DNA of 64,000 nt, from contig NC_009464.1 in assembly GCF_000063445.1 (NCBI RefSeq), forward strand, positions 2,914,001 through 2,978,000, in the 5' to 3' direction. A program made the translations under genes and the position numbers. This document shows, piece by piece, positions 19,922 to 28,336 of this stretch. Each line of letters opens with the position of its first letter. The first letter of the stretch is position 1. The notes under the pieces were generated by a model. It worked only from the letters and a program-made list of their open reading frames with translations, was not told the origin of the DNA and made no database searches. This DNA is from Methanocella arvoryzae MRE50 (GTDB lineage Archaea > Halobacteriota > Methanocellia > Methanocellales > Methanocellaceae).

Positions 19922-20503
19922 TTAAGCTCTGGCCCCGGATGGTGGGCCGCTCTTTTTTTGCTCTGCCTTCCTGCGTTCGAGCTCTTCGACGATGCGCTTG
20001 TGCTCGTCGTGGTACAGCCTGGTGTCGAAGGCTGAGAACTCGCGGAGCATCTGATCCTTCTCTTCTTTCGAGAAGTACTCCATGCTCGGGTAGAAAAAGT
20101 GGTGATCTTCCTTGTCTATGTGCTGCGGATAAAAGATCGTGATGATGTTCAGGGCTGCGATGATCTGGGCTACCGCTTCCTTGTCTCCCTTCACAAAACT
20201 GTTTTTGGCTGCCTCTATCTCGTCCACTGTCCGGCGGGCGAAGGCGTGCTCTTCGATCAGGTCTTCCAGAGTCTTCCGAAGCTCCGGGGTAATCGGCTTT
20301 TTCTCCAGGGCGGAGAAGTATATGTCCTCTTCTTTGCCGTGGTGGCAGATGTCCGTATACTGCCTCATGAAGTACACTGCAGTCTCGAGAAACACGGGGT
20401 CCACCGCGTGGGTTTCCCCTATCCAGTCCATCTCGTCTTTCATGAGGCTGATCATCCTTTCGATCAGCCTGTGCTCAATCATCAACTGCCCGATGGGTAA
20501 CAT
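19922..20503 (-). CDS. Hemerythrin-like (HHE) cation-binding protein
   Basis: A 193-residue soluble four-helix protein. Histidine and glutamate ligands of an HHE di-iron site are spread along it: IEHRLIERM, ICHHGKEEDIYFSAL, IEEHAFARR, PQHIDKEDHHFFYP and YHDEHKRIVEELE. Such proteins bind oxygen, iron or nitric oxide, often in stress response of anaerobes. The C-terminal tail is Lys/Gly/Pro-rich. It converges with aCPSF2 with an 18-bp gap. A TATA-like element near 20631-20640 on the minus strand fits as its promoter. Confidence 0.85.
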   Translation of the reverse strand: MLPIGQLMIEHRLIERMISLMKDEMDWIGETHAVDPVFLETAVYFMRQYTDICHHGKEEDIYFSALEKKPITPELRKTLEDLIEEHAFARRTVDEIEAAKNSFVKGDKEAVAQIIAALNIITIFYPQHIDKEDHHFFYPSMEYFSKEEKDQMLREFSAFDTRLYHDEHKRIVEELERRKAEQKKSGPPSGARA

Positions 20504-20806
20504 GGAACCGACCTGTAATCTTTCGTCCGCTCATCCGATCGCTCGCGGGATGCACCGCAATAGCTGCCGCGCGTGCCTTTCATAATCGGCGCCCGGGATG
20601 ATAACCTTTATCAAAAGATGTAAGAATCGAATCGTATAAAACGGGCAGATTATTGTCAGTTTCGCGGACGCGAAACTGGCACTATGGATATCCCGGCCTT
20701 GACGGCCGCCGGGTACTCGTACCCGCCTGATACTTGTACGCCCGCATCGGCCATTACCAGCAATACTGGTATAAACGGATCATTGACGGGCGAGTCGATA
20801 ATCTGG
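20504..20806. other. Intergenic region with several short palindromes
   Basis: No gene seen. The hemerythrin promoter side is 20504-20640. Then come CAGTTTCGCG-GA-CGCGAAACTG (20657-20678, perfect 10-bp arms), a CCCGGC/GCCGGG pair (20692-20713), CGGGTAC-TC-GTACCCG (20710-20725, perfect 7-bp arms) and ACCAG/CTGGT (about 20756-20770). The 2-bp centres of the first and third suit dimeric protein sites better than RNA loops. They lie downstream of aIF1A and upstream of the hemerythrin gene. Confidence 0.5.
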
Positions 20807-21145
20807 CTAACCGTTATTAAAGTAGCCTTTCCTGGTGAGCCAGTCTGTCTGCGGACCTGTGTATCTCCAGACCACGTCGCCCTTGTCGTCCTGGATTTCC
20901 CAGGGCACGACTATGACTGTGTCTCCTTCCCTGACCCACGTCCGCTTTTTCATCTTTCCCCTGATGCGGCACATGCGGGTAATGCTGTCCATACAGGCTA
21001 CCGTCACTCTGCTGCCGCCCAGCATTCCGGTAACTGTTCCTAAAATCTCTCCCAGGTCTTTCCTCGGGGTCCTGACGCGTACAACTTCTCCACCCATGCC
21101 TGCGGCCTGTGTTTTCTTAACTCGCTTCTGACTGTTTCTGTTCAA
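20807..21145 (-). CDS. eif1A: Translation initiation factor 1A (aIF1A)
   Basis: A 112-residue OB-fold (S1/IF1) initiation factor. Conserved parts are GEVVRVRTPRKDLGEILGTVTGMLGGSRVTVACMDSITRMCRIRGKMKKRTWVREGDTVIVVPWEIQDDKGDVVWRY, read in segments along the chain. The start is TTG at 21145, since upstream ATG triplets are out of frame; GGAGATG lies about 12 nt before. A strong TATA-like element stands at about 21287-21300 on the minus strand. Confidence 0.92.
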   Translation of the reverse strand: MNRNSQKRVKKTQAAGMGGEVVRVRTPRKDLGEILGTVTGMLGGSRVTVACMDSITRMCRIRGKMKKRTWVREGDTVIVVPWEIQDDKGDVVWRYTGPQTDWLTRKGYFNNG

Positions 21146-21492
21146 AACATCACATCTCCTATTTTATGTTCTCTGGCTGTTCCATGCACCACACCCGCCT
21201 GAATACGGCCGATAGTACACGCTATTTATGATGAGTGAAACCTGTATTCCGGTCTGACCGGATGACCAAAACAGACGGCGACCGGCTCCTTTTATATTTC
21301 TCGAGGATTACCTGCCGTGCATCTCACTCGGCCCGAAATGTCTCCGGCCGTTAAATTCTCATCAGCTCAATATAATGCAACAAATAATTTATGTTACAAT
21401 ATATTTAAATACTGTTCTACTATTTAAATGTGTGCAATGCCGGAAAAGCAGGGTCATCTGCGGCTTTACCCGTTACGGGCTCGCCTGGATTT
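21146..21492. other. Intergenic region: aIF1A promoter and an AT-rich island
   Basis: The minus strand carries GAAATATAAAAGG (about 21287-21300), a good TATA for aIF1A with a leader of roughly 120 nt. 21370-21425 is strongly AT-rich with repeated ATTTAAAT-type words (ATATATTTAAATAC, CTATTTAAATG). A 22-codon frame at 21428 on the plus strand is too short to support. No RNA gene recognised. Confidence 0.4.
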
Positions 21493-21972
21493 CTAGCTGA
21501 TGTTTTTTAGCCCTACAATCTCTTCGACGTCGACCAGCTTCCACACGGCAGTCCCGCTGTCTGACAGGATTGAGTCAAAAGGCTCGTCCGGGTGGTGTCC
21601 GAGAGCCGCAAGCGCATTGCGGGATATCTTCCGATTGCTTAACATGTCCAGGAATCTCCTGCGGGCGGCCCGGGCTTCGTCTGCCTTTTTTACCTCCTCC
21701 AGCCGGCCGGTGAGGGTGACAAACCTGTAGCGGGACATGTCCGGGGCGTACTCTTCGACTTCCACGGAAACAGCGGGACTTTTCTTGAAGTACTCGACCT
21801 TCTTGCCATATCTGGTAGATAAAAAGTACATGTGCCTCCCGTCGAACACGTACATGAACGGGGCGATGTATGTGTTGCCATCGCCCTTAAAGGCAATGCG
21901 GGCGATGAACTGCTCTTTGATCAGCTGATCGTATTCCTCCCTGGGCATCGGTGGTATTTTCAGGATGTTCAC
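21493..21972 (-). CDS. Pyridoxamine 5'-phosphate oxidase-like FMN-binding split-barrel protein
   Basis: A 159-residue protein of the PPOX-like split-barrel family. Typical segments are FIARIAFKGDGNTYIAPFMYVFDGRHMYFLSTRYGKKVEYFKKSPAVSVEVEEY, given here in running order, and the strand RYRFVTLTGRLEEV. Relatives bind FMN or F420 or haem and reduce small molecules; the substrate cannot be told. It starts at ATG 21972 with GGAGGAGATG-like sequence upstream, and diverges from the tiny zinc protein at 22165. TATA-like ATATATAATCG lies near 22087-22099. Confidence 0.75.
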   Translation of the reverse strand: MNILKIPPMPREEYDQLIKEQFIARIAFKGDGNTYIAPFMYVFDGRHMYFLSTRYGKKVEYFKKSPAVSVEVEEYAPDMSRYRFVTLTGRLEEVKKADEARAARRRFLDMLSNRKISRNALAALGHHPDEPFDSILSDSGTAVWKLVDVEEIVGLKNIS

Positions 21973-22164
21973 GACATCTCCTCCGGTAGCTCTGAATTTT
22001 TATAAGTGGCCTGAAATGAAAAACTCCGCCGACGGAAAAAGTGATCTCTCCCTTGTACGGGTATATGGCTTACATGATCTAAGCGATAAATATATAATCG
22101 TATAGCTACAGACCAATAAGTATATCTATTTAAATATACTAAATTTAGTTTCCGGTGAAAAAAG

Positions 22165-22296
22165 ATGGAAAAATGTTCAAAATGCAACAGGAACGCGAGC
22201 CTTCCTTTCTATGCCATGATCGAAGGCGAGCTGGTCGTGCTCTGCTTCACCTGCGCCTGCAAAAGCTCGGGCTTGCCCGCAGAGCTGAAGGCCTGA
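22165..22296 (+). CDS. 43-residue zinc-binding mini-protein
   Basis: A short frame starting ATG 22165 with GGTGA at 22154-22158, a good 6-nt spacing. The product starts MEKCSKCNRNASLPFYAMIE and contains C4-x2-C7 and C27-x2-C30-x-C32, so it should bind one zinc ion as a treble-clef or ribbon knuckle. An AT-rich TATA-like stretch (22113-22137) lies upstream. Function unknown; similar mini zinc proteins are widespread in haloarchaea and methanogens. Codon use and the cysteine spacing argue that it is real. Confidence 0.65.
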   Translation: MEKCSKCNRNASLPFYAMIEGELVVLCFTCACKSSGLPAELKA

Positions 22297-22472
22297 GTCT
22301 TTTTAACAGCCTTTGTCAGGGCTGCTAATCTCTCTTTGCCCGGCTGCTCTCCCCGATAGCGGCCCGTGGCCGGCTTATCGTCGAAATGATAAGCTACGCC
22401 GAGAATTGCCCGGCATAAAAGCTTATCATGCCATATGATTTGATTCTTCTATACGCTCTGGATGTGAAGTTG

Positions 22473-22919
22473 ATGACTCAGTTTAAGAAGCCCTCTAAAG
22501 AAGAGCTGAAGAAGAAACTGACGCCGCTGCAATACGAAGTCACTCAGGAGAGCGGCACAGAGCCGCCGTTCCGCAACGAGTTCTGGGATGACCACCGGGA
22601 AGGCATCTACGTCGATATCGTCTCTGGAGAGCCCCTGTTCAGCTCTAAGGACAAGTTCGACTCAAGCTGCGGGTGGCCCAGCTTCTCCCGGACCATCGAT
22701 GAAGGCAAAGTCGAAGAAAAGCAGGACACCAGCCACGGCATGATTCGGACGGAGGTCCGCAGCAAAGAAGCTGACTCCCATCTCGGCCATCTCTTCAACG
22801 ACGGCCCGGCGCCGACAGGCATGCGCTACTGCATCAACTCGGCGGCCCTGCGGTTCATCCCCAAAGAGGATCTGGAAAAAGAGGGGTACGGCAAGTACAG
22901 GAAACTTTTCGAAAAATAG
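22473..22919 (+). CDS. msrB: Peptide methionine (R)-S-oxide reductase
   Basis: A 148-residue enzyme that repairs methionine-R-sulfoxide in proteins. The MsrB core is clear: SSCGWPSF (residues 64-71), [24 protein letters not shown] with the catalytic Cys120, and Cys66 as a possible resolving residue. The two CxxC zinc knuckles of many MsrBs are missing. The start is ATG 22473 ([12 protein letters not shown]), where homologues begin; a TATA-like GGCATAAAAGC at 22412-22422 would put the mRNA start downstream of the earlier ATG 22428. Confidence 0.92.
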   Translation: MTQFKKPSKEELKKKLTPLQYEVTQESGTEPPFRNEFWDDHREGIYVDIVSGEPLFSSKDKFDSSCGWPSFSRTIDEGKVEEKQDTSHGMIRTEVRSKEADSHLGHLFNDGPAPTGMRYCINSAALRFIPKEDLEKEGYGKYRKLFEK

Positions 22920-22990
22920 GCATGCTGTATCTGCCCCGGGGCGGGCAGGTACGTCTCTCCCGATACGGCGCCCGGCGATTCGGCAATAAC

Positions 22991-23125
22991 TTACGCCTGG
23001 TAGATATCCTCGCCCATCGGCCCTTTCACCGGCTCCTCCGCCGGCTCGACGTTGCGGTGTTCCTTTTTCCGCTGGCGCTTCTTCTTCTTTTCCTCTTCTT
23101 TTTTCTCCGGCTTCTTTTCTGGCAT
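22991..23125 (-). CDS. Possible small Lys/Glu-rich protein
   Basis: A 44-residue frame (MPEKKPEKKEEEKKKKRQRK at the start) on the minus strand, 91 bp after the stop of the DEAD-box helicase gene. The first half is a charged, probably disordered stretch and the second half ends VKGPMGEDIYQA. No clear ribosome site. It resembles the small basic accessory ORFs often found near ribosome or RNA genes, but could be chance. I would not assign a function. Confidence 0.35.
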   Translation of the reverse strand: MPEKKPEKKEEEKKKKRQRKKEHRNVEPAEEPVKGPMGEDIYQA

Positions 23126-23216
23126 AGTGTCAAGCTCACTAGAATATCGGGTGCCGGGACGAAATACGTTAGTAAATCGAGACACGTACAGCAGCCGGCG
23201 TTAGGCCACAGCCGGG

Positions 23217-24710
23217 CTACTTTTTCCCGCCCTTCTTCGCGAACTGTTTAAATGCGCTGCCTTTAGGCTTCTGAGCGCCGGCCTTCTTACGGTCGCCTTC
23301 GTCTTTATGGCCATAGCCTTTACTATAGCTCCCCTTCTTTGGGTGTCCTGTTCCCTTGCCATGGCCTTTCTCTGCCTTTCTGTCAGGGGCGACCGGCTCG
23401 GGGATCTCCGTCAGCCTTATCTGGGGCTTTTCTTCCGCCTTGCTCAGAATTCTCAGGGCTGCGGCCAGTATCGTTGCCGGGTCACCTGAATTGAGCAGGC
23501 TCTCAGCGTAGTCCCGGTAAAACGACAGGTCCCTGATCTCTATCTCCCCCCGGATCTTCTCAATCACCGCCTCTATGTTCTTCTCAGTAGACTCAGCGCC
23601 GCCGGGGGCGGGCTTACTTGTGATCTGGTGATCGATCGCCTGTTCGATGGCCTCTAAGGCCGTCTTATCCTTCGGCGTGACAAAAGTAGTAGCGGTGCCC
23701 GCGTTCCCGGCCCTGCCCGTGCGGCCGATCCTGTGCACGTAGCTATCCGGATCCCGGGGTATGTCGAAGTTATAGACGTGGGTGACGCCCTGGATATCCA
23801 GCCCTCTTGCAGCGACGTCGGTCGCGACCAGAATGCTGACTTCGCCGGCCTTGAACTTGTCCAGTGTGTTCTCCCGCTGGTACTGGAGCAAATCCCCGTG
23901 GAGGCCCAGCGCGTGATAACCCCGCTCCACGAGGGCTTTAGCCAGTTCCCCTACCCTGATCCGGGTCGCGACGAACACGATGGCCAGCTCCGGCTTTTCC
24001 TGGTCGAGCAGGCGCGTGAGCGCCTCAAACTTTTGCTTCTCTGGCATCTCGATGTAGTACTGCACTGTGGTGGGCACAGTGATGCCCTCTTCCTCAAATT
24101 CGATCAGTTCAGGGTCTTTCAGGTACTTCCGGGCAAGCATCTGCACCGGGGGCGACAGCGTGGCTGAAAACAGCAGCGTCTGGCGCCTTTCGGGCAGCTT
24201 TTTGAGAATTTTTTCGGCCTCGTCGATGAACCCCATGTCGAGCATCTTATCGGCTTCGTCGAGGACAGCGATCCGGATATCGCTGGTCCTGACATACTCC
24301 CGCCTCATGTGCTCCAGCAGGCGGCCCGGGGTACCCACGACGATGTGTGGCAGTTCCTCCAGGGCTTTAACCTGCGACCTGAAGTCCTGGCCGCCATAGA
24401 TGGCGACAGAGCGAATGCCTCTGACCTTGCCTATCCGGGTCAGCTCTTCTGCCACCTGTACTGCCAGTTCTCTCGTCGGCACCACTACCAGGCCCTGTAC
24501 GCCTTTCGAGGTCGGCCTGATGGCCTCCACCATCGGAATGCCGAACGCAGCCGTCTTACCCGTGCCTGTGCGGGCCTGACCTATCAGGTCTTTTCCTTCC
24601 ATGGCCAGGGGTATCGCCTGCTCCTGAATGGGGGTGGCTTCTTCGAAGCCCATTTCATGGACTGCTCTAACGATGCTGGGGGTGAGGTTTAACTCCGTAA
24701 ACTTGACCAT
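23217..24710 (-). CDS. DEAD-box RNA helicase with basic tail
   Basis: A 497-residue ATP-dependent RNA helicase. Motifs in order: Q motif near residue 26, ARTGTGKTA (I), PTRELAVQ (Ia), TPGRLLEH (Ib), DEAD (II), SAT (III), ARGLDIQGV (V) and HRIGRTGR (VI). After the helicase core comes a roughly 70-residue helical part and then a Lys/Gly/His-rich tail (from about residue 430), typical of DeaD/CshA-like cold-shock helicases that bind structured RNA. ATG start; RBS weak. Probably monocistronic. Confidence 0.92.
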   Translation of the reverse strand: MVKFTELNLTPSIVRAVHEMGFEEATPIQEQAIPLAMEGKDLIGQARTGTGKTAAFGIPMVEAIRPTSKGVQGLVVVPTRELAVQVAEELTRIGKVRGIRSVAIYGGQDFRSQVKALEELPHIVVGTPGRLLEHMRREYVRTSDIRIAVLDEADKMLDMGFIDEAEKILKKLPERRQTLLFSATLSPPVQMLARKYLKDPELIEFEEEGITVPTTVQYYIEMPEKQKFEALTRLLDQEKPELAIVFVATRIRVGELAKALVERGYHALGLHGDLLQYQRENTLDKFKAGEVSILVATDVAARGLDIQGVTHVYNFDIPRDPDSYVHRIGRTGRAGNAGTATTFVTPKDKTALEAIEQAIDHQITSKPAPGGAESTEKNIEAVIEKIRGEIEIRDLSFYRDYAESLLNSGDPATILAAALRILSKAEEKPQIRLTEIPEPVAPDRKAEKGHGKGTGHPKKGSYSKGYGHKDEGDRKKAGAQKPKGSAFKQFAKKGGKK

Positions 24711-25036
24711 CTGGTAAAACTCCCTTCTCCGGCTGCGGCCGATCGCAGTACGGCAACTGATCTTAAGCGGCGTGATACATTCTGCACTCGTCGCAGTTCC
24801 GGTGTCTCCTGCACTTTGCTTTTAGACGGGGGCAGTTTTACCGGATCATTCATGATAAGTGGCCCGGGTGAAACGTATAAATAGTTATCCTGTGCCGGCT
24901 CCCTGGCGGTCTCTGCCCTCCCGGCTCTCGCCAGTCTCCAGCACACAGGATCTCGCTTATAATCAGCCTTAATATTATCAAGTGCAGGGTTTCAGCAATA
25001 TTGGAACTTGCAGCCGACTAACAGGGGGACTGACAT
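24711..25036. other. Divergent promoter region between helicase and 25037 gene
   Basis: No gene seen. TATA-like CTATTTATACG (24874-24884, read on the minus strand) could serve the helicase with a leader of about 140 nt, consistent with leader-controlled cold-shock helicases. On the plus strand GCTTATAATC (24954-24963) suits the downstream gene. Confidence 0.35.
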
Positions 25037-26104
25037 TTGCTGCGCTTTAAGACTGTGAGCTGCCTCGACAAAGCGTGTACGGGGCTGGAAGCCTTCAGCC
25101 TGCTCGCACCGGCCGGGTGGGATTTCGAGGGAGGCATCAGGTGGTCGGTCGACGATACTATGATGCCTTCGACCAGCGGCTTCAAGATAGCCGGTGACGG
25201 GGTAGAGATGCAGTTTCTTCCAGGCCAGGCGTTCGTCTGGACCAGCCTGCCTCAAATCCTGCTTACTCATCCTGCAGGCACCAGGTATCTGGGCGCAACT
25301 CTCTGCCCCTTGCTCGACTCCTCCGAGTTTCTCCACCAGATCATGCTGCCGGCTCTCAGGCCTGGGCTTGACGATCTCGCCATAATCCGGGATATCCAGC
25401 CTGTCCGTATGGAGAGCACGCTAGGGTTCGAAACTACTTTGAGGTCCAGCGGCGGCTCAGCTTCCTCGTCGGGGGCGGGAATCAGGGTCAGATACCGGAG
25501 CCAGGGTAAACGGTATGAGGAGGCTCTCTATTGTACTGTGACTACGTTCATATTCAAAATCCCTGTCGGCAGCGCTTTTATCGAGTGTATCTTCTGGATG
25601 GCAGATAACCTCGTCTCAATCAGGGCCGAGCCCGGCAGGCTTGACGGACTGAAAGGCCTTTTGCAGACCATCCTGTACTCGTTCCGGTTTAACCCCCTGT
25701 GGGTGGAGAAAGCTAACCGGATCGGCATTTTCCTGAAAGACCACCAGATGAACAAGCCGTACAGCTTGCGACAACTCGGCAGGGAGATCGATGAAGCGGC
25801 GATTCCGGGTGCAGGCGGTTTACAGGCCGGCAGGCTTAAAGAATCCGGCTACCGGTGGATAGCGGACAGCCTCTGTGGTACCAGCGCCTCGGGGGAATAC
25901 TATGATCCCATCCAGCAGATCTGCGTACGGTTGCCTTCCGGCTTCGAACAGGCCTGGGCGAGCGATCTTGGGGAATACCTGCTATCTAACAGTGAGGACC
26001 GGATCGAAGACTCAGGCCTCGCAGGTGCCTGGAAGATCATGGAGTCCATCAGCCTGGAATCTGCCGCAGGCAGGCCGTCAGCTACTTCGGCAACCTGTGC
26101 ATGA
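25037..26104 (+). CDS. Hypothetical protein of unknown family
   Basis: A 355-residue soluble protein that I do not recognise. The start is TTG 25037 after an AGGGGGA ribosome-like site. It has no signal peptide or membrane segment. An N-terminal domain (about 1-220) is beta-rich with LLAPAGWDFEGGIRW and FVWTSLPQILLTHPAGTRYLG; a mid region has a Ser/Gly loop; and a C-terminal part (about 280-355) has ADSLCGTSASGEYYDPIQQ followed by ICVRLPSGFEQAWASD. The gene stands alone between the helicase and the cation exchanger. Confidence 0.6.
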   Translation: MLRFKTVSCLDKACTGLEAFSLLAPAGWDFEGGIRWSVDDTMMPSTSGFKIAGDGVEMQFLPGQAFVWTSLPQILLTHPAGTRYLGATLCPLLDSSEFLHQIMLPALRPGLDDLAIIRDIQPVRMESTLGFETTLRSSGGSASSSGAGIRVRYRSQGKRYEEALYCTVTTFIFKIPVGSAFIECIFWMADNLVSIRAEPGRLDGLKGLLQTILYSFRFNPLWVEKANRIGIFLKDHQMNKPYSLRQLGREIDEAAIPGAGGLQAGRLKESGYRWIADSLCGTSASGEYYDPIQQICVRLPSGFEQAWASDLGEYLLSNSEDRIEDSGLAGAWKIMESISLESAAGRPSATSATCA

Positions 26105-26226
26105 AACCGGCATGCGCGCTACTATCGTCATCGCAATACCCGGAATCCGTGGCAGACCAGCGGATCAGGGCCTAACCACCTCAAAAACTATTTATCGCTC
26201 CGGAGATTGTTAAGGATAGATATCCT

Positions 26227-27327
26227 ATGGATCTAATCATATTCTTCCTGAGCTTCGTAGTCATCCTGATCGGATGCGAGCTCTTTACTAACGGCGTCGA
26301 GTGGACAGGGCGGCGCTTCAAGTTATCAGAAGGTGCTGTGGGCAGCGTCCTCGCTGCCGTCGGCACCGCGCTGCCCGAGACTATAGTGCCGCTGATCGCC
26401 ATCCTGACCATCGGGGGCCATGCCGGAGAAGAGATTGGTGTAGGCGCTATCCTCGGCGCACCCTTCATGCTGGCGACCCTTGCCCTGTTCGTCTGCGGCC
26501 TCTCCGTCCTGATGTTCCAGCGCAGGCGGGGCACTAAGACGCTGCATGTAAACGGAACGCTAATCCGCCGCGACCTGAAATTTTTCCTGCTCGCATACGG
26601 ACTGGCCGCAATCGCTGCGCTCGTCCCGCCACAGTTTGATCTTTTCAAGTGGATTCTGGGCCTGGGTCTAGTACCCCTGTACCTCGTCTACGTTTTATAC
26701 ACTATGAAGACCGGGGAAACTGTGGGCGAAAGCGATGAGGACATGAAAGCACTCTACCTGGACAACGTCATCCGGAGGTGCACCGGCAAGTCGGGCAAGC
26801 CCGTGGAGTGTCCCACGGACGTGAACGTCGCCGACCTGAAAAAGACACTGACAGAGGCAGAGCCGTCCACCCTGCTCATCATTTTGCAGGTGCTGGCCTC
26901 GCTGGGCCTCATCATCGTAGGTGCCAACATGTTCGTAGGCCAGATCAAGGATATCGCTGCCTTCCTGGGCATCAATCCCCTCATCCTGGCGCTGATCATC
27001 GCCCCCATCGCCACGGAGCTGCCGGAAAAGTTCAACAGCCTGCTCTGGATCAGGGAAAAGAAAGATACCTTTGCCATAGGCAACATTACCGGGGCCATGG
27101 TCTTCCAGAGCTGCATCCCGGTCACGATAGGCATACTGCTGACCGGCTGGCACCTTAACACCGCAGACAAGGTCGGCCTGTTGCAGGGTGCGGCGATCGC
27201 CATCGCGCTGCTGTCCGCGATCATCCTCTATATAGAGTCGAGTCATAAGGAGATCAAAATGTCCGGCCTGATGATCGGCGGCCTGCTATATCTGGTGTTC
27301 ATCGGGCTGGTCCTGCTGCTAATCTGA
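26227..27327 (+). CDS. Sodium/calcium exchanger-family (CaCA) membrane protein
   Basis: A 366-residue polytopic transporter. Both alpha repeats of the CaCA superfamily are present: SVLAAVGTALPETIVPLIAI near residues 39-58 and LIIAPIATELPEKFNSLLWI in the second half, each with the acidic-Thr/Pro signature that binds the cation. About 10 membrane helices; the loop between halves carries two cysteines (CTGKSGKPVEC). It probably exports calcium or another cation in exchange for sodium or protons. A perfect AGGATA-GA-TATCCT inverted repeat ends one base before the ATG, covering the ribosome-binding zone. UspA lies 38 bp downstream, possibly cotranscribed. Confidence 0.85.
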   Translation: MDLIIFFLSFVVILIGCELFTNGVEWTGRRFKLSEGAVGSVLAAVGTALPETIVPLIAILTIGGHAGEEIGVGAILGAPFMLATLALFVCGLSVLMFQRRRGTKTLHVNGTLIRRDLKFFLLAYGLAAIAALVPPQFDLFKWILGLGLVPLYLVYVLYTMKTGETVGESDEDMKALYLDNVIRRCTGKSGKPVECPTDVNVADLKKTLTEAEPSTLLIILQVLASLGLIIVGANMFVGQIKDIAAFLGINPLILALIIAPIATELPEKFNSLLWIREKKDTFAIGNITGAMVFQSCIPVTIGILLTGWHLNTADKVGLLQGAAIAIALLSAIILYIESSHKEIKMSGLMIGGLLYLVFIGLVLLLI

Positions 27328-27365
27328 GCAGAGGCCGATAATGCTGTAAACGTGGAGCTATCATC

Positions 27366-27803
27366 ATGGAAGAGCTGAAATACACAAAACTGCTGGTGCC
27401 GACCGACGGCTCGGACTATTCCTGTAAAGCGGCGGAACATGCAGCCTACCTTGCCCGATCGCTTGGAGCAAAGATCTACATCCTCAACGTGGTCAACGTC
27501 GACCTCGCCTTCAGATCCGGGATCCATTATGCGGAGGGTATGACCGAACTCCGGCAGGCAGGAAATGAAGCCACTGGCCGGATTCGCCAGATCTGCGAGA
27601 AATATGGTGTCGAATGCGAAGAGTTCATCCTCAAAGGCCAGCCCGCTGATACGATCGTGCGTGTCTCCAGAGAGATATGCGCGAGCTGCATCGTCATCGG
27701 CTCGATCGGCACTTCTGCCATCGAGCGGGTGCTCATAGGCAGCACCTCTGAAAAAGTGATGAGGCACGCCCCCTGTCCCGTCCTGCTGGTCAGGCATCGA
27801 TAG
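27366..27803 (+). CDS. Universal stress protein (UspA family)
   Basis: A 145-residue cytoplasmic protein with the UspA fold. KLLVPTDGSDYSCKAAEHA begins it, and the ATP-binding signature IVIGSIGTSAIERVLIGSTSEKVMRHAPCPVLLVR is near the end (G-2x-G-9x-G-S pattern). The nucleotide-binding motif is intact, so it probably binds ATP. It lies 38 bp after the cation exchanger on the same strand. Confidence 0.9.
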   Translation: MEELKYTKLLVPTDGSDYSCKAAEHAAYLARSLGAKIYILNVVNVDLAFRSGIHYAEGMTELRQAGNEATGRIRQICEKYGVECEEFILKGQPADTIVRVSREICASCIVIGSIGTSAIERVLIGSTSEKVMRHAPCPVLLVRHR

Positions 27804-27971
27804 CCGGTTCCGGCAGTTCGCAGGTAACAGATTTCTATCCGCACAATGGCGCTCATGCTGACGGGGCAGAAGGGGCGCCAGCACTATTTTTCACGCGCGA
27901 ATACTTACAATCACTGTAGAGAGAGTTGATAAACCATCAACTGTATAGCTAGTTATATACGGTGGAAATAA

Positions 27972-28336
27972 ATGTCAAAAAACAGCATACAGGACTTGCG
28001 AAAATTCGTTGCTCCCGAGTTCATCTTCAGCGCCGGGGCAATGAGGCTGGCAGGCCGCTATGCTAAAAACTTCGGCGGCAGCAAGGTCCTGCTCGCGACC
28101 TATAAAAACTGCATTAGATACAGTCTCACCGGCCGGGTAATCGAAAGTCTTGAGGAGGCCGGCCTGCAGGCATTACTGCGGTCCGTCGGTCTCGATCGAA
28201 GCCCCGGCAGCGTCGGCGTAAGCGAAGGGACCTCCGGCTCCTGTCGGCTAAAGCCATTGTCGATCCGTGCATGGTCACGAACCCTCGCCGCCTCAGCCTC
28301 GATGATCTCCGGGTGATTTATAGAAATGCCCTCTGA
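27972..28336 (+). pseudogene. Remnant of an iron-containing alcohol dehydrogenase (internal deletion and frameshift)
   Basis: The frame from ATG 27972 begins like Fe-ADH (RKFVAPEFIFSAGAMRLAGR, then NFGGSKVLLAT and GRVIESLEEAGL). Straight afterwards it jumps to a C-terminal-type segment (LRSVGLDRS...VGVSEG). Near 28230 a 1-base shift is needed: the next frame continues DLRLLSAKAIVDPCMVTNPR, then RLSLDDLRVIYRNAL, and stops at 28334-28336. That is the normal end of the family. About 250 residues, including the metal-ligand histidines, are gone. A TATA-like box and ribosome site (GGTGG) remain in front. The tail overlaps the start of the sensor kinase. Confidence 0.8.

Noticed and set aside
21428-21496. 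22-codon frame after an AT-rich island
   Set aside because: No ribosome site and no conserved feature; too short to support.
21969-22187. 72-codon minus-strand frame
   Set aside because: It covers the divergent promoter and the start of the zinc mini-protein; no homology or signal.
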